The notes: generated by a model not told the origin, from the letters alone. A stretch of 64,000 nucleotides of DNA from Paracoccaceae bacterium (GCA_021648025.1 JAKITO010000003.1:180823-244822), one strand, 5' to 3'. Shown: positions 49,325 to 58,456, counted from the stretch's first letter. Numbers and translations: made by a program.

Positions 49325-50085
49325 CTTTCCACCTTTCCGCGCACCGCCGCGCCATTGACAAAATGGAGACCACATTCGTCCTTATTGCTTTTGCGCCACC
49401 GTCCGGCGCGGGGGTCTTCGCCCGGTTTCACCGGCGTGGTGCAGGGCGCACAGCCGATCGAGGCAAAACCATGCGCCACCAGCGGATGCCGGGGCAGGGC
49501 GTTTTCCTGCATGTAGGTCTGGACGTCGATCGGTGCCCAATGCGCCAGCGGGTTGACCTTGATACGACCCGCGCCCGGCTCGGCCTCAAAGAAATCCAAT
49601 TGCGCCCTGGTGCCGGACTGAAACCGCTTGCGCCCGGTAATCCAGCCGTCAAAGGGTGCCAGCGCCAATTGCAACGGCGCGAACTTGCGCAGATGACAAC
49701 AGGCATCGGGGTCATGCTTGGGCAACAAACCATCCGGGTCAATCTGGGCAATATTACCGGCGCGAACGGTTGTCAGGTTGCCCAGACCCAGCCACGCACA
49801 GAGCTTTTGCTGATAGGCCAGCGTTTCGGGGAACAGCATTTGCGTGTCGATGAACAGAACCGGCGTTGCGGGGGCGATCAACGCCGTCATATGCAACAAC
49901 ACCACCGATTCCGCGCCAAAGGCCGATACCAAAGCAATAGTGCCCGCGTCTCTCAACGCCCCGTTCAGGACGTCGGTGGCACTATGATGGCGATACCGGG
50001 CATTAAGGGTGGCGACGCGGATGTTGAGGGTATCACCCGACTGTTCCGGGACCGGATCAGGCAGCGCCTTGGCAAGATCAAACAT
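49321..50085 (-). CDS. cysH: Assimilatory adenylylsulfate (APS) reductase
   Basis: The 254-residue product reduces activated sulfate to sulfite. The PP-loop-like FGAESVVLLHMTALIAP and the catalytic C-terminal DECGLH are present. The paired cysteine motifs DACCHLRK and GCAPCTTPV bind a 4Fe-4S cluster and identify the APS-using type, not the PAPS-using enterobacterial type. It overlaps DUF934 and follows cysI by seven bases. Confidence 0.93.
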   Translation of the reverse strand: MFDLAKALPDPVPEQSGDTLNIRVATLNARYRHHSATDVLNGALRDAGTIALVSAFGAESVVLLHMTALIAPATPVLFIDTQMLFPETLAYQQKLCAWLGLGNLTTVRAGNIAQIDPDGLLPKHDPDACCHLRKFAPLQLALAPFDGWITGRKRFQSGTRAQLDFFEAEPGAGRIKVNPLAHWAPIDVQTYMQENALPRHPLVAHGFASIGCAPCTTPVKPGEDPRAGRWRKSNKDECGLHFVNGAAVRGKVER

Positions 50086-50091
50086 TTTATG

Positions 50092-51774
50092 TCACGCGGC
50101 CTTTTCCTGATTTGGTGCGCCATAAAGCATGGTTTTGAACGGGGCCATGCCAAGGCGGTTGCAGGTTTGCAGGAACGTCTCTTGCGGGCTTTGGCGCAAC
50201 GCCAGATAGCCGGTGATCAACCGTTCAATTGCGGGCAGAATGTCATCGGCGCCAAACCCCGGCCCGGTGCGCGCGCCGATGGCCGTGTTGGCGCCTGCAT
50301 CACCGCCAAGGGTGATCTGATAGGTTTCGCGCCCGGCCCGTTCCAGCCCAAGAATGCCGATATGCGCCAGATGGTGGTGGCCACAGGCATTGATACAGCC
50401 GGATATCTTGACCTTGAGCGGGCCGATGTCATGTTCGAGCTTCAATTCGTCAAAGCGGATGGCAATTGCCTGGGCCACCGGGATTGACCGGGCGGTGGCC
50501 AGCGCACAGTAATCCATACCGGGGCAGGCGATGATATCGCTGATCAACCCGATGTTGGCGGTGGCCAGATCGGCCTTTTGCAAGGCTGCATGCAAGGCCG
50601 GCAGATCGGATTTATGGACATGGGGCAGGATCACATTCTGCTCGTGCGAAATGCGCAGTTCGTTGTGGCCATAGCGTTGCGCCAGATCACCCATCCTGCG
50701 CATTTGCGCCGCCGTGGCGTCGCCGGGTGTGGCACCGTGCGCCTTGAGCGAGATGGTGACGATGGCGTGGTCGTTGTGGCGGTGCGGGGTAAGATTGGTG
50801 TCGGCCCAGCTGCGAAACAGCGGGTCGGCGTCATAGGCGGTGTGGTAAGGCTGCTGCGTGGCTTGTCGCAGGGGTGGCAGGGCAAAGTCCTGGGCGATCT
50901 CGGTCAGAAGCGCCTGATCAATACCGCTGAAACCGGGGCGGATGTGGTCAAATTGCTGGTTGATCTGGCTGCGGATGTATTCCAGCCCATGTTCCATCAC
51001 AGTGATTTTGATGCGTGCCTTATATTTGTTGTCACGCCGTCCCAGCAGGTTGAAAACGCTTAAAGTTGCCTCAAGGTAGGGCAAGAGATGTGCGCGCGGC
51101 AGGAAGTCATTGATCACTTTCCCCAAGATCGGCGTGCGGCCAAGGCCACCACCGATGATCACCTCAAAGCCTTGTTCTTTATAGCCTTCTTGGTCGATGC
51201 GTTCGACAATCCGCAGGCCGATATCATGGGCACGGATGACGGCGCGGTCATTGACACTGCCGGTGACGGCAATCTTGAATTTGCGGCCCAGGAACTGAAA
51301 TTCCGGGTGATCCGTCGACCATTGGCGGATCAGTTCGGCCACCGGACGGGGGTCGGCGACTTCGTCCGTCGCAGCCCCGGCGAAATGGTCGGCGGTGACG
51401 TTGCGGATGGTGTTGCCACTGGTTTGGACCGCGTGCAGGCCAACGCGGGCCAGCGCGTCCAGAATATCGGGCACATCGCGCAGTTTTGGCCAGTTGAACT
51501 GGATATTCTGCCGGGTGGTGAAATGGCCATAGCCTTTGTCCCAGCGTTCGGAAATATCCGCCAGAGCGTGCATTTGCGCGCCATTCAGGGTGCCATAAGG
51601 GATCGCCACCCGCAGCATATAGGCGTGCAGTTGCAGATAAAGGCCGTTCATCAGGCGCAGCGGTTTGAATTCATCTTCGGTCAGCGCGCCGGTAATGCGC
51701 CGTTCGACCTGGGCGCGGAATTGTGTGTTGCGGGCGGTGATGAATGCAGTGTCGAAATCCGTGTGATTATACAT
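50092..51774 (-). CDS. cysI: Siroheme nitrite/sulfite reductase (CysI-type)
   Basis: The 560-residue product from the ATG at 51774 reduces sulfite to sulfide by six electrons. Two ferredoxin-like nitrite/sulfite domains repeat (GYGHFTTRQNIQFNWPKLRD in the first, RYGHNELRISHEQNVILPHV in the second). The cluster and siroheme cysteines are in IACPGMDYCALATA and ISGCINACGHHHLAH (C-X5-C and C-X3-C). The absence of a flavoprotein cysJ implies ferredoxin as donor, in line with the nearby fpr. Start overlaps the DUF2849 gene by eight bases. Confidence 0.93.
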   Translation of the reverse strand: MYNHTDFDTAFITARNTQFRAQVERRITGALTEDEFKPLRLMNGLYLQLHAYMLRVAIPYGTLNGAQMHALADISERWDKGYGHFTTRQNIQFNWPKLRDVPDILDALARVGLHAVQTSGNTIRNVTADHFAGAATDEVADPRPVAELIRQWSTDHPEFQFLGRKFKIAVTGSVNDRAVIRAHDIGLRIVERIDQEGYKEQGFEVIIGGGLGRTPILGKVINDFLPRAHLLPYLEATLSVFNLLGRRDNKYKARIKITVMEHGLEYIRSQINQQFDHIRPGFSGIDQALLTEIAQDFALPPLRQATQQPYHTAYDADPLFRSWADTNLTPHRHNDHAIVTISLKAHGATPGDATAAQMRRMGDLAQRYGHNELRISHEQNVILPHVHKSDLPALHAALQKADLATANIGLISDIIACPGMDYCALATARSIPVAQAIAIRFDELKLEHDIGPLKVKISGCINACGHHHLAHIGILGLERAGRETYQITLGGDAGANTAIGARTGPGFGADDILPAIERLITGYLALRQSPQETFLQTCNRLGMAPFKTMLYGAPNQEKAA

Positions 51775-52066
51775 TTTGGACATCCTGTTGTTTGCCATGC
51801 GGATAATTGGACGGGCCGGTGGCGCGGAATGCTTCGCGGAAATGCAATGGCGTTGGTTCCGGGGGAACATCCGTCAGATAGGCGCCAACCACGCTGTTTT
51901 TCAGGCAGACTGCGAACAACAGGCGCACTTGGGCGCGGGCCTTGTCGGTGATGCGTTCGCCGTGGACCAGGTGGCGGGTCCATTCGCCGTTTTCGGTAAG
52001 GTAAACGACATCGCCGAGCAACAGATCCGAGCCGGTGACAACTTGAGAGAGTGGGGAGGCGGGCAT
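51767..52066 (-). CDS. DUF2849 protein of the sulfite-reduction operon
   Basis: The 99-residue product includes SDLLLGDVVYLTENGEWTRH and RLLFAVCLKNSVVGAYLTDV. DUF2849 lies before sulfite reductase genes in alphaproteobacteria, often after cysG; cysG itself is not in this window. It overlaps cysI by eight bases. Likely first gene of the operon DUF2849-cysI-cysH-DUF934, with its promoter in the 138-base divergent gap to the Lrp gene. Confidence 0.85.
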   Translation of the reverse strand: MPASPLSQVVTGSDLLLGDVVYLTENGEWTRHLVHGERITDKARAQVRLLFAVCLKNSVVGAYLTDVPPEPTPLHFREAFRATGPSNYPHGKQQDVQNV

Positions 52067-52204
52067 GGTCTGTGTCCTTGCATGAGGTACCTTGAATATA
52101 GGAATAAATCCCGGTAACTATCCAGATGGGCAGGTAGATAAGAAAGTTATTCTGCCTTTTGCCAGTGAAATGGATAATACTCATTAAACCAGAGGGGCTT
52201 TGTG

Positions 52205-52672
52205 ATGGCTGTACGGATTGACGATCTGGATCGGAAAATCCTGTCAGAGCTGCAACGTGATGCGGGCCAGTCGCTGGACCAGATTGCCGACAAAGTGGGC
52301 AGTTCGCGCACGCCGGTATGGAATCGCATCCGCAAGTTGCGCGAGGCGGGTGTGATGGGGGCGCAGACTGTGGTTCTGGACGCTGAGATGTTGGGATTTG
52401 AGGCGTGTTTCTTTGTACTGATCCGAACCTCTGAGCATGAAGCCGACTGGCAGGCGCGGTTTCTTCAGGCATTGATGGATCGTCCCGAGGTACAAGAGGC
52501 GCATCGCCTGGCGGGCGACATTGACTATATTCTCAAGGTTCGGGTCAAAAATGCCCGGGCATACGATACTTTTTATCAAGCGCTGATTGCTCAGGTGAGT
52601 GTTTTTAATGTGACGGCATTACTGTCGATGGAAGAGATCAAGTCGACCACCCATCTTCCGTTGGAGGGGTGA
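52205..52672 (+). CDS. Lrp/AsnC family transcriptional regulator
   Basis: The 155-residue product (ATG at 52205, GAGGGG upstream) has an N-terminal HTH (DDLDRKILSELQRDAGQSLD and VGSSRTPVWNRIRKLREAGV) and a C-terminal RAM/ACT-like effector domain (VQEAHRLAGDIDYILKVRVK). It is divergent from the sulfite-reduction operon, and this pairing is common in Rhodobacterales, so it probably controls that operon in response to a sulfur amino acid. Ligand not shown. Confidence 0.9.
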   Translation: MAVRIDDLDRKILSELQRDAGQSLDQIADKVGSSRTPVWNRIRKLREAGVMGAQTVVLDAEMLGFEACFFVLIRTSEHEADWQARFLQALMDRPEVQEAHRLAGDIDYILKVRVKNARAYDTFYQALIAQVSVFNVTALLSMEEIKSTTHLPLEG

Positions 52673-52721
52673 TCCGGAGGAGCGCTTCCGCGCGCCGATT
52701 TTGATGGGCGACAGGCGACGT
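52663..52721. repeat. 59-base dispersed repeat in a convergent gap, copy 1
   Basis: This segment is alike at about 50 of 59 positions to 60571-60629. Both have the core GAGCGCTTCCGCGCGC and end GATGGGCG-AGGCGACGT. It overlaps the last bases of the Lrp gene and fills the gap to the convergent P450. Confidence 0.85.
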
Positions 52722-52735
52722 GAAATTTTGGAGGT

Positions 52736-53917
52736 TTATGTGTTGACCATAAGGCGGGTCAGCCCGTGGAAATGATAGGTATTTGAGTATTCGGGCGGGC
52801 TTGTCAGGTGCAGATCGGGGCAGCGGTCAAACAGAATTGGCAGGGCGATTTGCATTTCCAGCCTGGCCAGGGGTGCTCCGACACAGAAATGCAAGCCGCC
52901 GCCGAAACTGGTGTTGGTTTGCAAGGGGCGGGTTGGGTTGAATTGGTCCGGGTTGGGCCAATGGTCGGGATCGCGGTTGGCGGCCCCCAGAATTAGGGCG
53001 ATTTGGTCACCACGCCTGAAATTGTGGCCGAACAGGGTGGTGTCCTGATAGGCGTAGCGGGTGAACATATGCAACGGCGGGTCATAACGCAGCAATTCTT
53101 CGCAAGTGGCGTCGATTTGATCGGGGGTCAGGCAACGATGGTCCGCCCCGGTTTGCAGCAGGGTTTTCACGCCGTTGCCAAGCCCGTGCACCGTGGCCTC
53201 ATGGCCTGCGTTCAGCAAAAGCACGCAGGTGCCGATAAGTTCGTCTGTGGTTAGTTTATCGCCTTGTTCTTCGGCCGTGATCAGTGCTGTGATCAGGTCG
53301 TCACCCGGGCTTGTGCGGCGGGTGTCGATGTAACGCGTTAGAAACGCAATGAATTCCTGCGAGGCGCGGGCGGCGTCATCTTCGGTCTGGCGGGTGCGGC
53401 TGGCCTGGTACATTGCCACAATGGCGTGCGACCAGTTCAGCAATTGTGGTGCGGTGCTTACCGGCACGCCCAATAGGCGGGCAATGGTGATGACCGGGAT
53501 CTGGGTGCAGAATGCCTGTAACAAATCAAACGGTCCGGTTGGGAAGGCGTCGATCATCTGATGGGTGAGCGCGGTTATCTGCGGCGCCAGCCCGGCGATC
53601 TGGCGCGAGGTGAAGGCACGCAGGATCAGTTTGCGCAGGCGGGTGTGGCGCGGGGGTTCGGCGTCAAGCAATGAATGGGCTTCAAGCGCCAGGAACGGCG
53701 CGAGGTGGGCGGGGCCAGGGCGGGCCAGTTCGGGCGGGATTTCACGGCCAAAGCGGCGGTCGCGCAGGACGGTATGGACGGCGTCAAAGCTGAAGGCGGC
53801 CATCATATTGTACTCGGCCCAGAAATGCAGCGGGGCAATGGCACGGGCGGCTGCGTAAAATGGATAGGGGTTTTGGACAAAACCCGGGTCGTTGGGGGAT
53901 TGATGCAATTGCTTCAT
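52736..53917 (-). CDS. Cytochrome P450
   Basis: The 393-residue P450 has a canonical I-helix LLLNAGHEATVHGLGNG (A-G-x-x-T), the K-helix ELLR and the heme loop FGGGLHFCVGAPLARLEM. The sequence is close to soluble bacterial class I P450s that hydroxylate terpenoids or fatty acids; the substrate is not evident. No ferredoxin gene is adjacent. Convergent with the Lrp gene, divergent from dctB. Confidence 0.92.
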   Translation of the reverse strand: MKQLHQSPNDPGFVQNPYPFYAAARAIAPLHFWAEYNMMAAFSFDAVHTVLRDRRFGREIPPELARPGPAHLAPFLALEAHSLLDAEPPRHTRLRKLILRAFTSRQIAGLAPQITALTHQMIDAFPTGPFDLLQAFCTQIPVITIARLLGVPVSTAPQLLNWSHAIVAMYQASRTRQTEDDAARASQEFIAFLTRYIDTRRTSPGDDLITALITAEEQGDKLTTDELIGTCVLLLNAGHEATVHGLGNGVKTLLQTGADHRCLTPDQIDATCEELLRYDPPLHMFTRYAYQDTTLFGHNFRRGDQIALILGAANRDPDHWPNPDQFNPTRPLQTNTSFGGGLHFCVGAPLARLEMQIALPILFDRCPDLHLTSPPEYSNTYHFHGLTRLMVNT

Positions 53918-54009
53918 GGGGCGACTTTGATCATTTAGTTTAGACAGAGCAAGGGCCTGAGTGCTGGTGCGCGTGGTATTGGTATTTCAATTGGGTTAGG
54001 CTGGCAGGC

Positions 54010-55698
54010 ATGAACACAAAATCCCGACATCGTGGATCGGTTATTCTGGTCTTTCTGGTATTGGTCACGGCTTTGGCGGCTGCGATCTGGCACTATGGCT
54101 ATCGTCAGGCGTTGGATCAGCTGGCGCGCCGGGGCGAGGCGGATCTGGAGCTGGCCAGCGACCGGTTAAGCACGCAGTTGCAGGTTTACCAAGAGTTGGC
54201 GGTGCTGATGGCGCGCCATCCCGTCATGGTCGGGCTGGCAGATTCGAAAGCCCTCGGTGCGGCGCGTGCGCTGTTGTTAGAGGTGGCCGACACCACGGCG
54301 GCGTTTGATGTGATGTATGTTGACCGCACCGGCCGGGTTCTGGCCTCGGCACGCGGGCTGTTGGGCCCGAATCTAAGCGATGCCAGTTATTTCCGTCGGG
54401 CAATGCAGGGCGCGTTGGGGCGCGACCATGGGTTTTTGCAGCCCGGTGGCGTGCGGGCCTATACCTACGGTGCCCCGGCATTCGGAGCTGATGGCAAGGT
54501 GCAGGGTGCGCTGATTGTCGTGGCGGGTATTGAGGATATCGAATCTGATTGGCGCGGGTCCAACCCGGTTGTTCTGTTCACCGATCAGGATGGGATTGTG
54601 TTCATTTCCAACCGGTCCGAACTGTTGTACCCGAACCAGCCGGGCTGGGACAGGATCACCTCTCGCAAGGTTGGTCGGCACCAGGTTCTGGATATCGACC
54701 TTGGCCCCTATTTGCCCCGGCGCGCGCTGCATCTGACCCGTGATCTGGCCGTTCTCGACCTGGTGGGCGAGGTTCTGGTTGATGTGGCGCCGGCACGGCG
54801 GTTGGCGATGTTGCAGGTGGCGACTGTGCTGGCGATCTGCCTGGCGTTTGGGGCGATCCTGAATCTTGTGGCCGAACGGCGCCGGGTGTTGGCCGAGGCC
54901 AATGCAGTGCTGGAAAGTCGGGTGGTGGCGCGTACCCGCGATTTGTCGGATGCCAACGCGGCGTTGCAACAGGCGCAGGCCGATCTGGTGCAGGCCGGCA
55001 AACTGAGTGCGCTGGGGCAGATGAGTGCCGGCATCAGCCACGAGTTGAACCAGCCGTTGATGGCGATCCGGTCATATGCGGAAAACGGCGCGAAATTCCT
55101 GGAACGCGGGCAAAGGGATATGGCCGCAGGCAATATTGCCAAGATCTCTGAATTGGCACGGCGTATGGGGCGGATTATCAAAAACCTGCGCGCATTTGCC
55201 CGCAATGAGGCCGAACCGATGGGCAAGGTTGATCTGGTGCAGGTCATCAATGCCGCGGTTGAATTGACCCAGGCGCGGCTGCGGGCGGATGCGGTCAGTC
55301 TGGATTGGGTGCCTGATACGGACCCGGTCCATGCCTGGGGCGGGGACGTGCGTCTGGTTCAGGTATTTGTCAATCTGATCAACAATGCGGCGGATGCGAT
55401 GATGGATCAGGAAGACCGCTTTATCCGTATCATTCTCAATAATTCAAAGCCTGACCTGACGGTGACGGTCCGGGATGTAGGACCTGGCATCAAAGAGCCC
55501 GAGCGGATATTTGAGCCGTTTTATTCGACCAAAACCGTTGACAGCTCAGAGGGCATGGGGCTTGGGCTTTCGATCTCTTATGGTCTTGTTCAAAGTTTTG
55601 GCGGCAATATCCGGGGCGAAAATGGACCCGACGGCGGGGCGATGTTTACCGTCGAGCTGGAATATTGGCGCGCTGCAAGCGATAAGGCGGCGGCATGA
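54010..55698 (+). CDS. dctB: C4-dicarboxylate sensor histidine kinase DctB
   Basis: The 562-residue product has an N-terminal membrane helix (about 10-30), a periplasmic double-Cache-like sensor (about 35-270, with FDVMYVDRTGRVLASARG), a second helix near 275-300, a coiled coil (RTRDLSDANAALQQAQADLV) and a kinase core: H box AGISHELNQPLMAIRSYAEN, N box VFVNLINNAADAM, G boxes VRDVGPGI and GMGLGLSISYGLV. It senses dicarboxylates and phosphorylates DctD. Its stop overlaps the dctD start (ATGA). Confidence 0.92.
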   Translation: MNTKSRHRGSVILVFLVLVTALAAAIWHYGYRQALDQLARRGEADLELASDRLSTQLQVYQELAVLMARHPVMVGLADSKALGAARALLLEVADTTAAFDVMYVDRTGRVLASARGLLGPNLSDASYFRRAMQGALGRDHGFLQPGGVRAYTYGAPAFGADGKVQGALIVVAGIEDIESDWRGSNPVVLFTDQDGIVFISNRSELLYPNQPGWDRITSRKVGRHQVLDIDLGPYLPRRALHLTRDLAVLDLVGEVLVDVAPARRLAMLQVATVLAICLAFGAILNLVAERRRVLAEANAVLESRVVARTRDLSDANAALQQAQADLVQAGKLSALGQMSAGISHELNQPLMAIRSYAENGAKFLERGQRDMAAGNIAKISELARRMGRIIKNLRAFARNEAEPMGKVDLVQVINAAVELTQARLRADAVSLDWVPDTDPVHAWGGDVRLVQVFVNLINNAADAMMDQEDRFIRIILNNSKPDLTVTVRDVGPGIKEPERIFEPFYSTKTVDSSEGMGLGLSISYGLVQSFGGNIRGENGPDGGAMFTVELEYWRAASDKAAA

Positions 55699-56936
55699 GG
55701 GTGCCCGTCCTGTTGGTCGATGACGATGCCGCCGTGCGGGACGCATTGTCCCAAACGCTGGAACTGGCGGGGATGCGGCCGGTTCCTGCGTCGTCGTTTG
55801 TGGCCGCCAAGGACCACATTACCCAAGGGTTTTCTGGCGTGATCCTGTCCGATATCCGAATGCCGGGGCGGGATGGGTTTCATCTGTTGGCTTATGCGCA
55901 AGAGGTGGACACTGACCTGCCGGTGGTCCTGTTGACCGGCGAAGGCGACATTCCCATGGCCGTGGCGGCAATGGAAAAAGGCGCGTTTGATTTCCTTGAA
56001 AAACCCTGTGCGACGGGTGATTTGGTGGCGGTTCTGACCCGTGCCATCGCCACGCGCCAGGCAGTCCTGGCCACCCGCGCCGAGACCGGCCGCCAAGAAT
56101 CAGGTGATCCGGCGGCGCGACTGATCGTTGGCCAAAGCCAGCTGGCTACGGACTTGCGCGTGCGGGTGCGGCTGGTGGCGCGCGCGCGCGGCGAAGTGTT
56201 GGTGACGGGGGCGCCAGGCAGTGGAATATCCAAGGTGGCCGAGGTTATCCACCTGTGTTCGGACCATGCGCGCGGACCGTTCGAGAAACGCGCAAGCGAT
56301 GGGTTGGACCGGGGCGGACTGGCGCGTGCGCTTGCTGCCGGGCAGGGGGGGGCGCTGTTTCTGGACGAGGTGGGGCGCTTGTCGGCGGATATGCAAATTG
56401 CGCTGATCGAGGCGTTGGAAAACCCCGGCGAGGTGCGTCTGATGCTGGGCAGTACCGAAGTACTGGACAAATCACGGATCAACCCCGAGCTGTACTACCG
56501 GATCGAGGCCAGCATCGTACGTATCCCGTCATTGGCAGAGCGGCCCGAAGATATACCGGTGCTGTTTCGTCATTATGTCGCCCAGGCAAGCGAGCAGGCG
56601 GGGGGGACAGTACCAGAGATTTCCGCCGACCATCTGAACGCTTTGATAGCGCAGGACTGGCCAGGCAACGCGCGCTCATTGATGTCGGCGGCGATGCGGT
56701 TTGTGCTGGGGGTGCCTCAGGAGGTTGTCACCGAGGCAGGGCTTGGGTTGGCCGAGCAAATGGCGCGGGTTGAACGTTCATTGTTGGTGGCCGCATTGGC
56801 GCGGCAGAACGGACGGGCGGCGGCGGCAGCCGAGGCGCTAAAGCTGCCGCGCAAGACGTTTTACGACAAATTGGCGCGCTATGGGATTCGCCCCGAGGAT
56901 TTCCGCGCACCCCGGCGGATAACCGACACAGAGTGA
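55695..56936 (+). CDS. dctD: DctD-type response regulator with degenerate AAA+ domain
   Basis: The 413-residue product has a complete receiver (LLVDDDAAVRDAL, phospho-acceptor in LSDIRMPGRDG, K in FLEKPC), a shortened central AAA+ domain and a C-terminal Fis-type HTH (AAEALKLPRKTFYDKLARYG). The AAA+ part reads GAPGSGISKVAEVIH where Walker A should have GK(S/T), and the GAFTGA loop that contacts sigma-54 is missing; Walker B-like ALFLDEVGRL remains. It is therefore unlikely to be a sigma-54 activator and may act at a sigma-70 promoter, as NtrC of Rhodobacter capsulatus does. Two inverted repeats upstream of the next operon are likely targets. Confidence 0.88.
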   Translation: MRVPVLLVDDDAAVRDALSQTLELAGMRPVPASSFVAAKDHITQGFSGVILSDIRMPGRDGFHLLAYAQEVDTDLPVVLLTGEGDIPMAVAAMEKGAFDFLEKPCATGDLVAVLTRAIATRQAVLATRAETGRQESGDPAARLIVGQSQLATDLRVRVRLVARARGEVLVTGAPGSGISKVAEVIHLCSDHARGPFEKRASDGLDRGGLARALAAGQGGALFLDEVGRLSADMQIALIEALENPGEVRLMLGSTEVLDKSRINPELYYRIEASIVRIPSLAERPEDIPVLFRHYVAQASEQAGGTVPEISADHLNALIAQDWPGNARSLMSAAMRFVLGVPQEVVTEAGLGLAEQMARVERSLLVAALARQNGRAAAAAEALKLPRKTFYDKLARYGIRPEDFRAPRRITDTE

Positions 56937-57031
56937 GCATCCACAGGGATCTGCAAACCGACCTGCCGAACGGTTCCGACGAAATTATGGGGCTTGGTGG
57001 CCAGGCTTTTCCCAATGAGGACCTGATCGCG

Positions 57032-57075
57032 GTGTGTTGGCGGTGTGTTGCCGGTGTATTGCCGGTGTATTGTTG
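57032..57075 (+). repeat. 11-base tandem repeat upstream of the second TRAP operon
   Basis: Four units of the pattern GTGTRTTGSCG (the last ending TTG) follow each other without gaps, each about one helical turn. They lie in the 478-base gap between dctD and dctP, 76 bases before the first inverted repeat. The remainder of the gap outside the listed elements shows no gene. Confidence 0.8.
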
Positions 57076-57150
57076 GTGCCCAAGCCTTGGCAAAACCCGT
57101 GGCTTTGGCAATAACCTGACAAGAGAGCCGGGCAACGGGAGGGCCGCTGT

Positions 57151-57201
57151 TTGTGCGGATTTCCGCACAACGCCCGAATCATCTGTGCGGGATTTCGCAC
57201 G
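57151..57201 (+). promoter_or_regulatory. Two inverted repeats, candidate DctD binding sites
   Basis: TTGTGCGGA-TT-TCCGCACAA (57151-57170) is a perfect palindrome with nine-base arms. A second, weaker one, GTGCG-N7-CGCAC with flanking TGTGCGGGATTTCGCAC, is at 57184-57200, about three helical turns further on. Both lie 85-115 bases before the likely transcription start, the place for upstream activator sites. The TGTGCG/CGCACA halves resemble rhizobial DctD sites as I recall them. Confidence 0.6.
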
Positions 57202-57229
57202 CGATTTCGAGGTGGCAGAATCACCCACA

Positions 57230-57270
57230 TTGAGATCGCGAGTTAATACCTTTAAAACAAACAATATAAT
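57230..57270 (+). promoter_or_regulatory. Candidate sigma-70 promoter elements of the second TRAP operon
   Basis: A perfect -10 hexamer TATAAT is at 57265-57270 with no good -35 at the correct distance, which suits an activator-dependent promoter. An alternative pair TTGAGA (57230-57235) and TAAAAC (57253-57258) has 17-base spacing. No -24/-12 GG-N10-GC pair with good match was found. Confidence 0.4.
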
Positions 57271-57414
57271 GGCCTTTGCTTCATGTCTTTAGCAAAGAGT
57301 TGAGACAAGTGTTCTGATTCGGTTGACTGTAATTGACGCGCCGAATCGCCCTTTTGCGATTGGCGCGCGGGGCGTGTGCCTCAACGACATTGAAAACCTC
57401 GGGAGGAGAAACCG

Positions 57415-58419
57415 ATGAAATTCCTTACTGCTGCTGCTGCAAGCGCAATGGCCCTGTCCCTGACCGCAACCGCAGGCTTTGCCGCCTGTGACGCGGGTGA
57501 GATTGTGGTGAAATTCGCCCATGTGACCAATACTGACAAGCACCCTAAAGGGATCGCCGCGTCGCTGTTGGAACAGCGTGTGAACGATGAGATGAACGGC
57601 ACCATGTGCGTGGAAGTTTTTCCAAATTCGACGCTGTATAATGACAACAAAGTGCTAGAGGCGATGTTGCAAGGCGACGTGCAACTGGCCGCACCCAGCC
57701 TGTCGAAGTTCGAGAAGTTCACCAAACAGTTCCGTCTGTTTGATCTGCCGTTCATGTTCAAGAACATTGCCGCGGTTGATGCGTTTCAGGCATCGGCCGA
57801 TGGTCAGGCATTGCTGGACAGCATGCAGCGGCGCGGCCTTCAGGGGTTGGCATTCTGGCACAATGGCATGAAGCAGATGTCGGCCAACAAGCCGCTGATC
57901 CTGCCTACGGATGCTGCGGGCCTGAAATTCCGGGTGCAGTCATCGGATGTTCTGGTGGCGCAAATGGAAGCGATTGGCGGCTCGCCGCAAAAGATGGCGT
58001 TTTCCGAAGTGTACGGCGCGTTGCAACAGGGTGTTGTCGACGGGCAGGAAAACACCTGGTCCAACATCTATGGCAAGAAGTTCTTTGAGGTGCAGGACGG
58101 CATCACCGAGACCAACCATGGTATCATCGACTATCTGGTGGTTGCCAATGTTGACTGGCTCGACAGCCTGGACGCCGGGGTGCGCGATCAGTTCCTGACC
58201 ATTCTGAGCGAGGTGACAACCTTGCGCAACGCCGAGGCATTTGCGGTCAACGAGGCCGCCAAGCAGGCGATTACGGATGCGGGCGGGGTTATTCGTCCGC
58301 TGGTGGCGTCCCAGCGTCAGGCCTGGGTTGATGCGATGAAGCCGGTCTGGGCGCAGTTTGCCGATGACGTGGGTCAAGACAAGATCGACGCGGCGCAAAA
58401 GATCAACGCCGGGTTTTAA
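57415..58419 (+). CDS. dctP: TRAP transporter C4-dicarboxylate-type binding protein
   Basis: The 334-residue product has a Sec signal peptide (MKFLTAAAASAMALSLTATA, cleavage after FAA near residue 24). The mature protein shows DctP-family motifs, including VVKFAHVTNTDKHPKGIAAS, the carboxylate-binding arginine in GLKFRVQSSDVLVAQMEAIG and the GVVDGQENTWSNIY segment. Together with the adjacent DctB/DctD pair it most likely binds succinate, fumarate or malate. GGAGGAG lies before the ATG. Confidence 0.92.
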   Translation: MKFLTAAAASAMALSLTATAGFAACDAGEIVVKFAHVTNTDKHPKGIAASLLEQRVNDEMNGTMCVEVFPNSTLYNDNKVLEAMLQGDVQLAAPSLSKFEKFTKQFRLFDLPFMFKNIAAVDAFQASADGQALLDSMQRRGLQGLAFWHNGMKQMSANKPLILPTDAAGLKFRVQSSDVLVAQMEAIGGSPQKMAFSEVYGALQQGVVDGQENTWSNIYGKKFFEVQDGITETNHGIIDYLVVANVDWLDSLDAGVRDQFLTILSEVTTLRNAEAFAVNEAAKQAITDAGGVIRPLVASQRQAWVDAMKPVWAQFADDVGQDKIDAAQKINAGF

Positions 58420-58456
58420 ATCAAAGGGTGGGTGAATACCCACTTTACGCTAAGGG

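Noticed and set aside
49282..50487. 401-codon plus-strand frame opposite cysH and cysI
   Set aside because: Runs antisense across two conserved genes; no motif, no ribosome site.
57211..57231. Sigma-54 promoter (TGGCAG near 57213)
   Set aside because: The GG and downstream GC are not ten bases apart, and the local DctD lacks GAFTGA.
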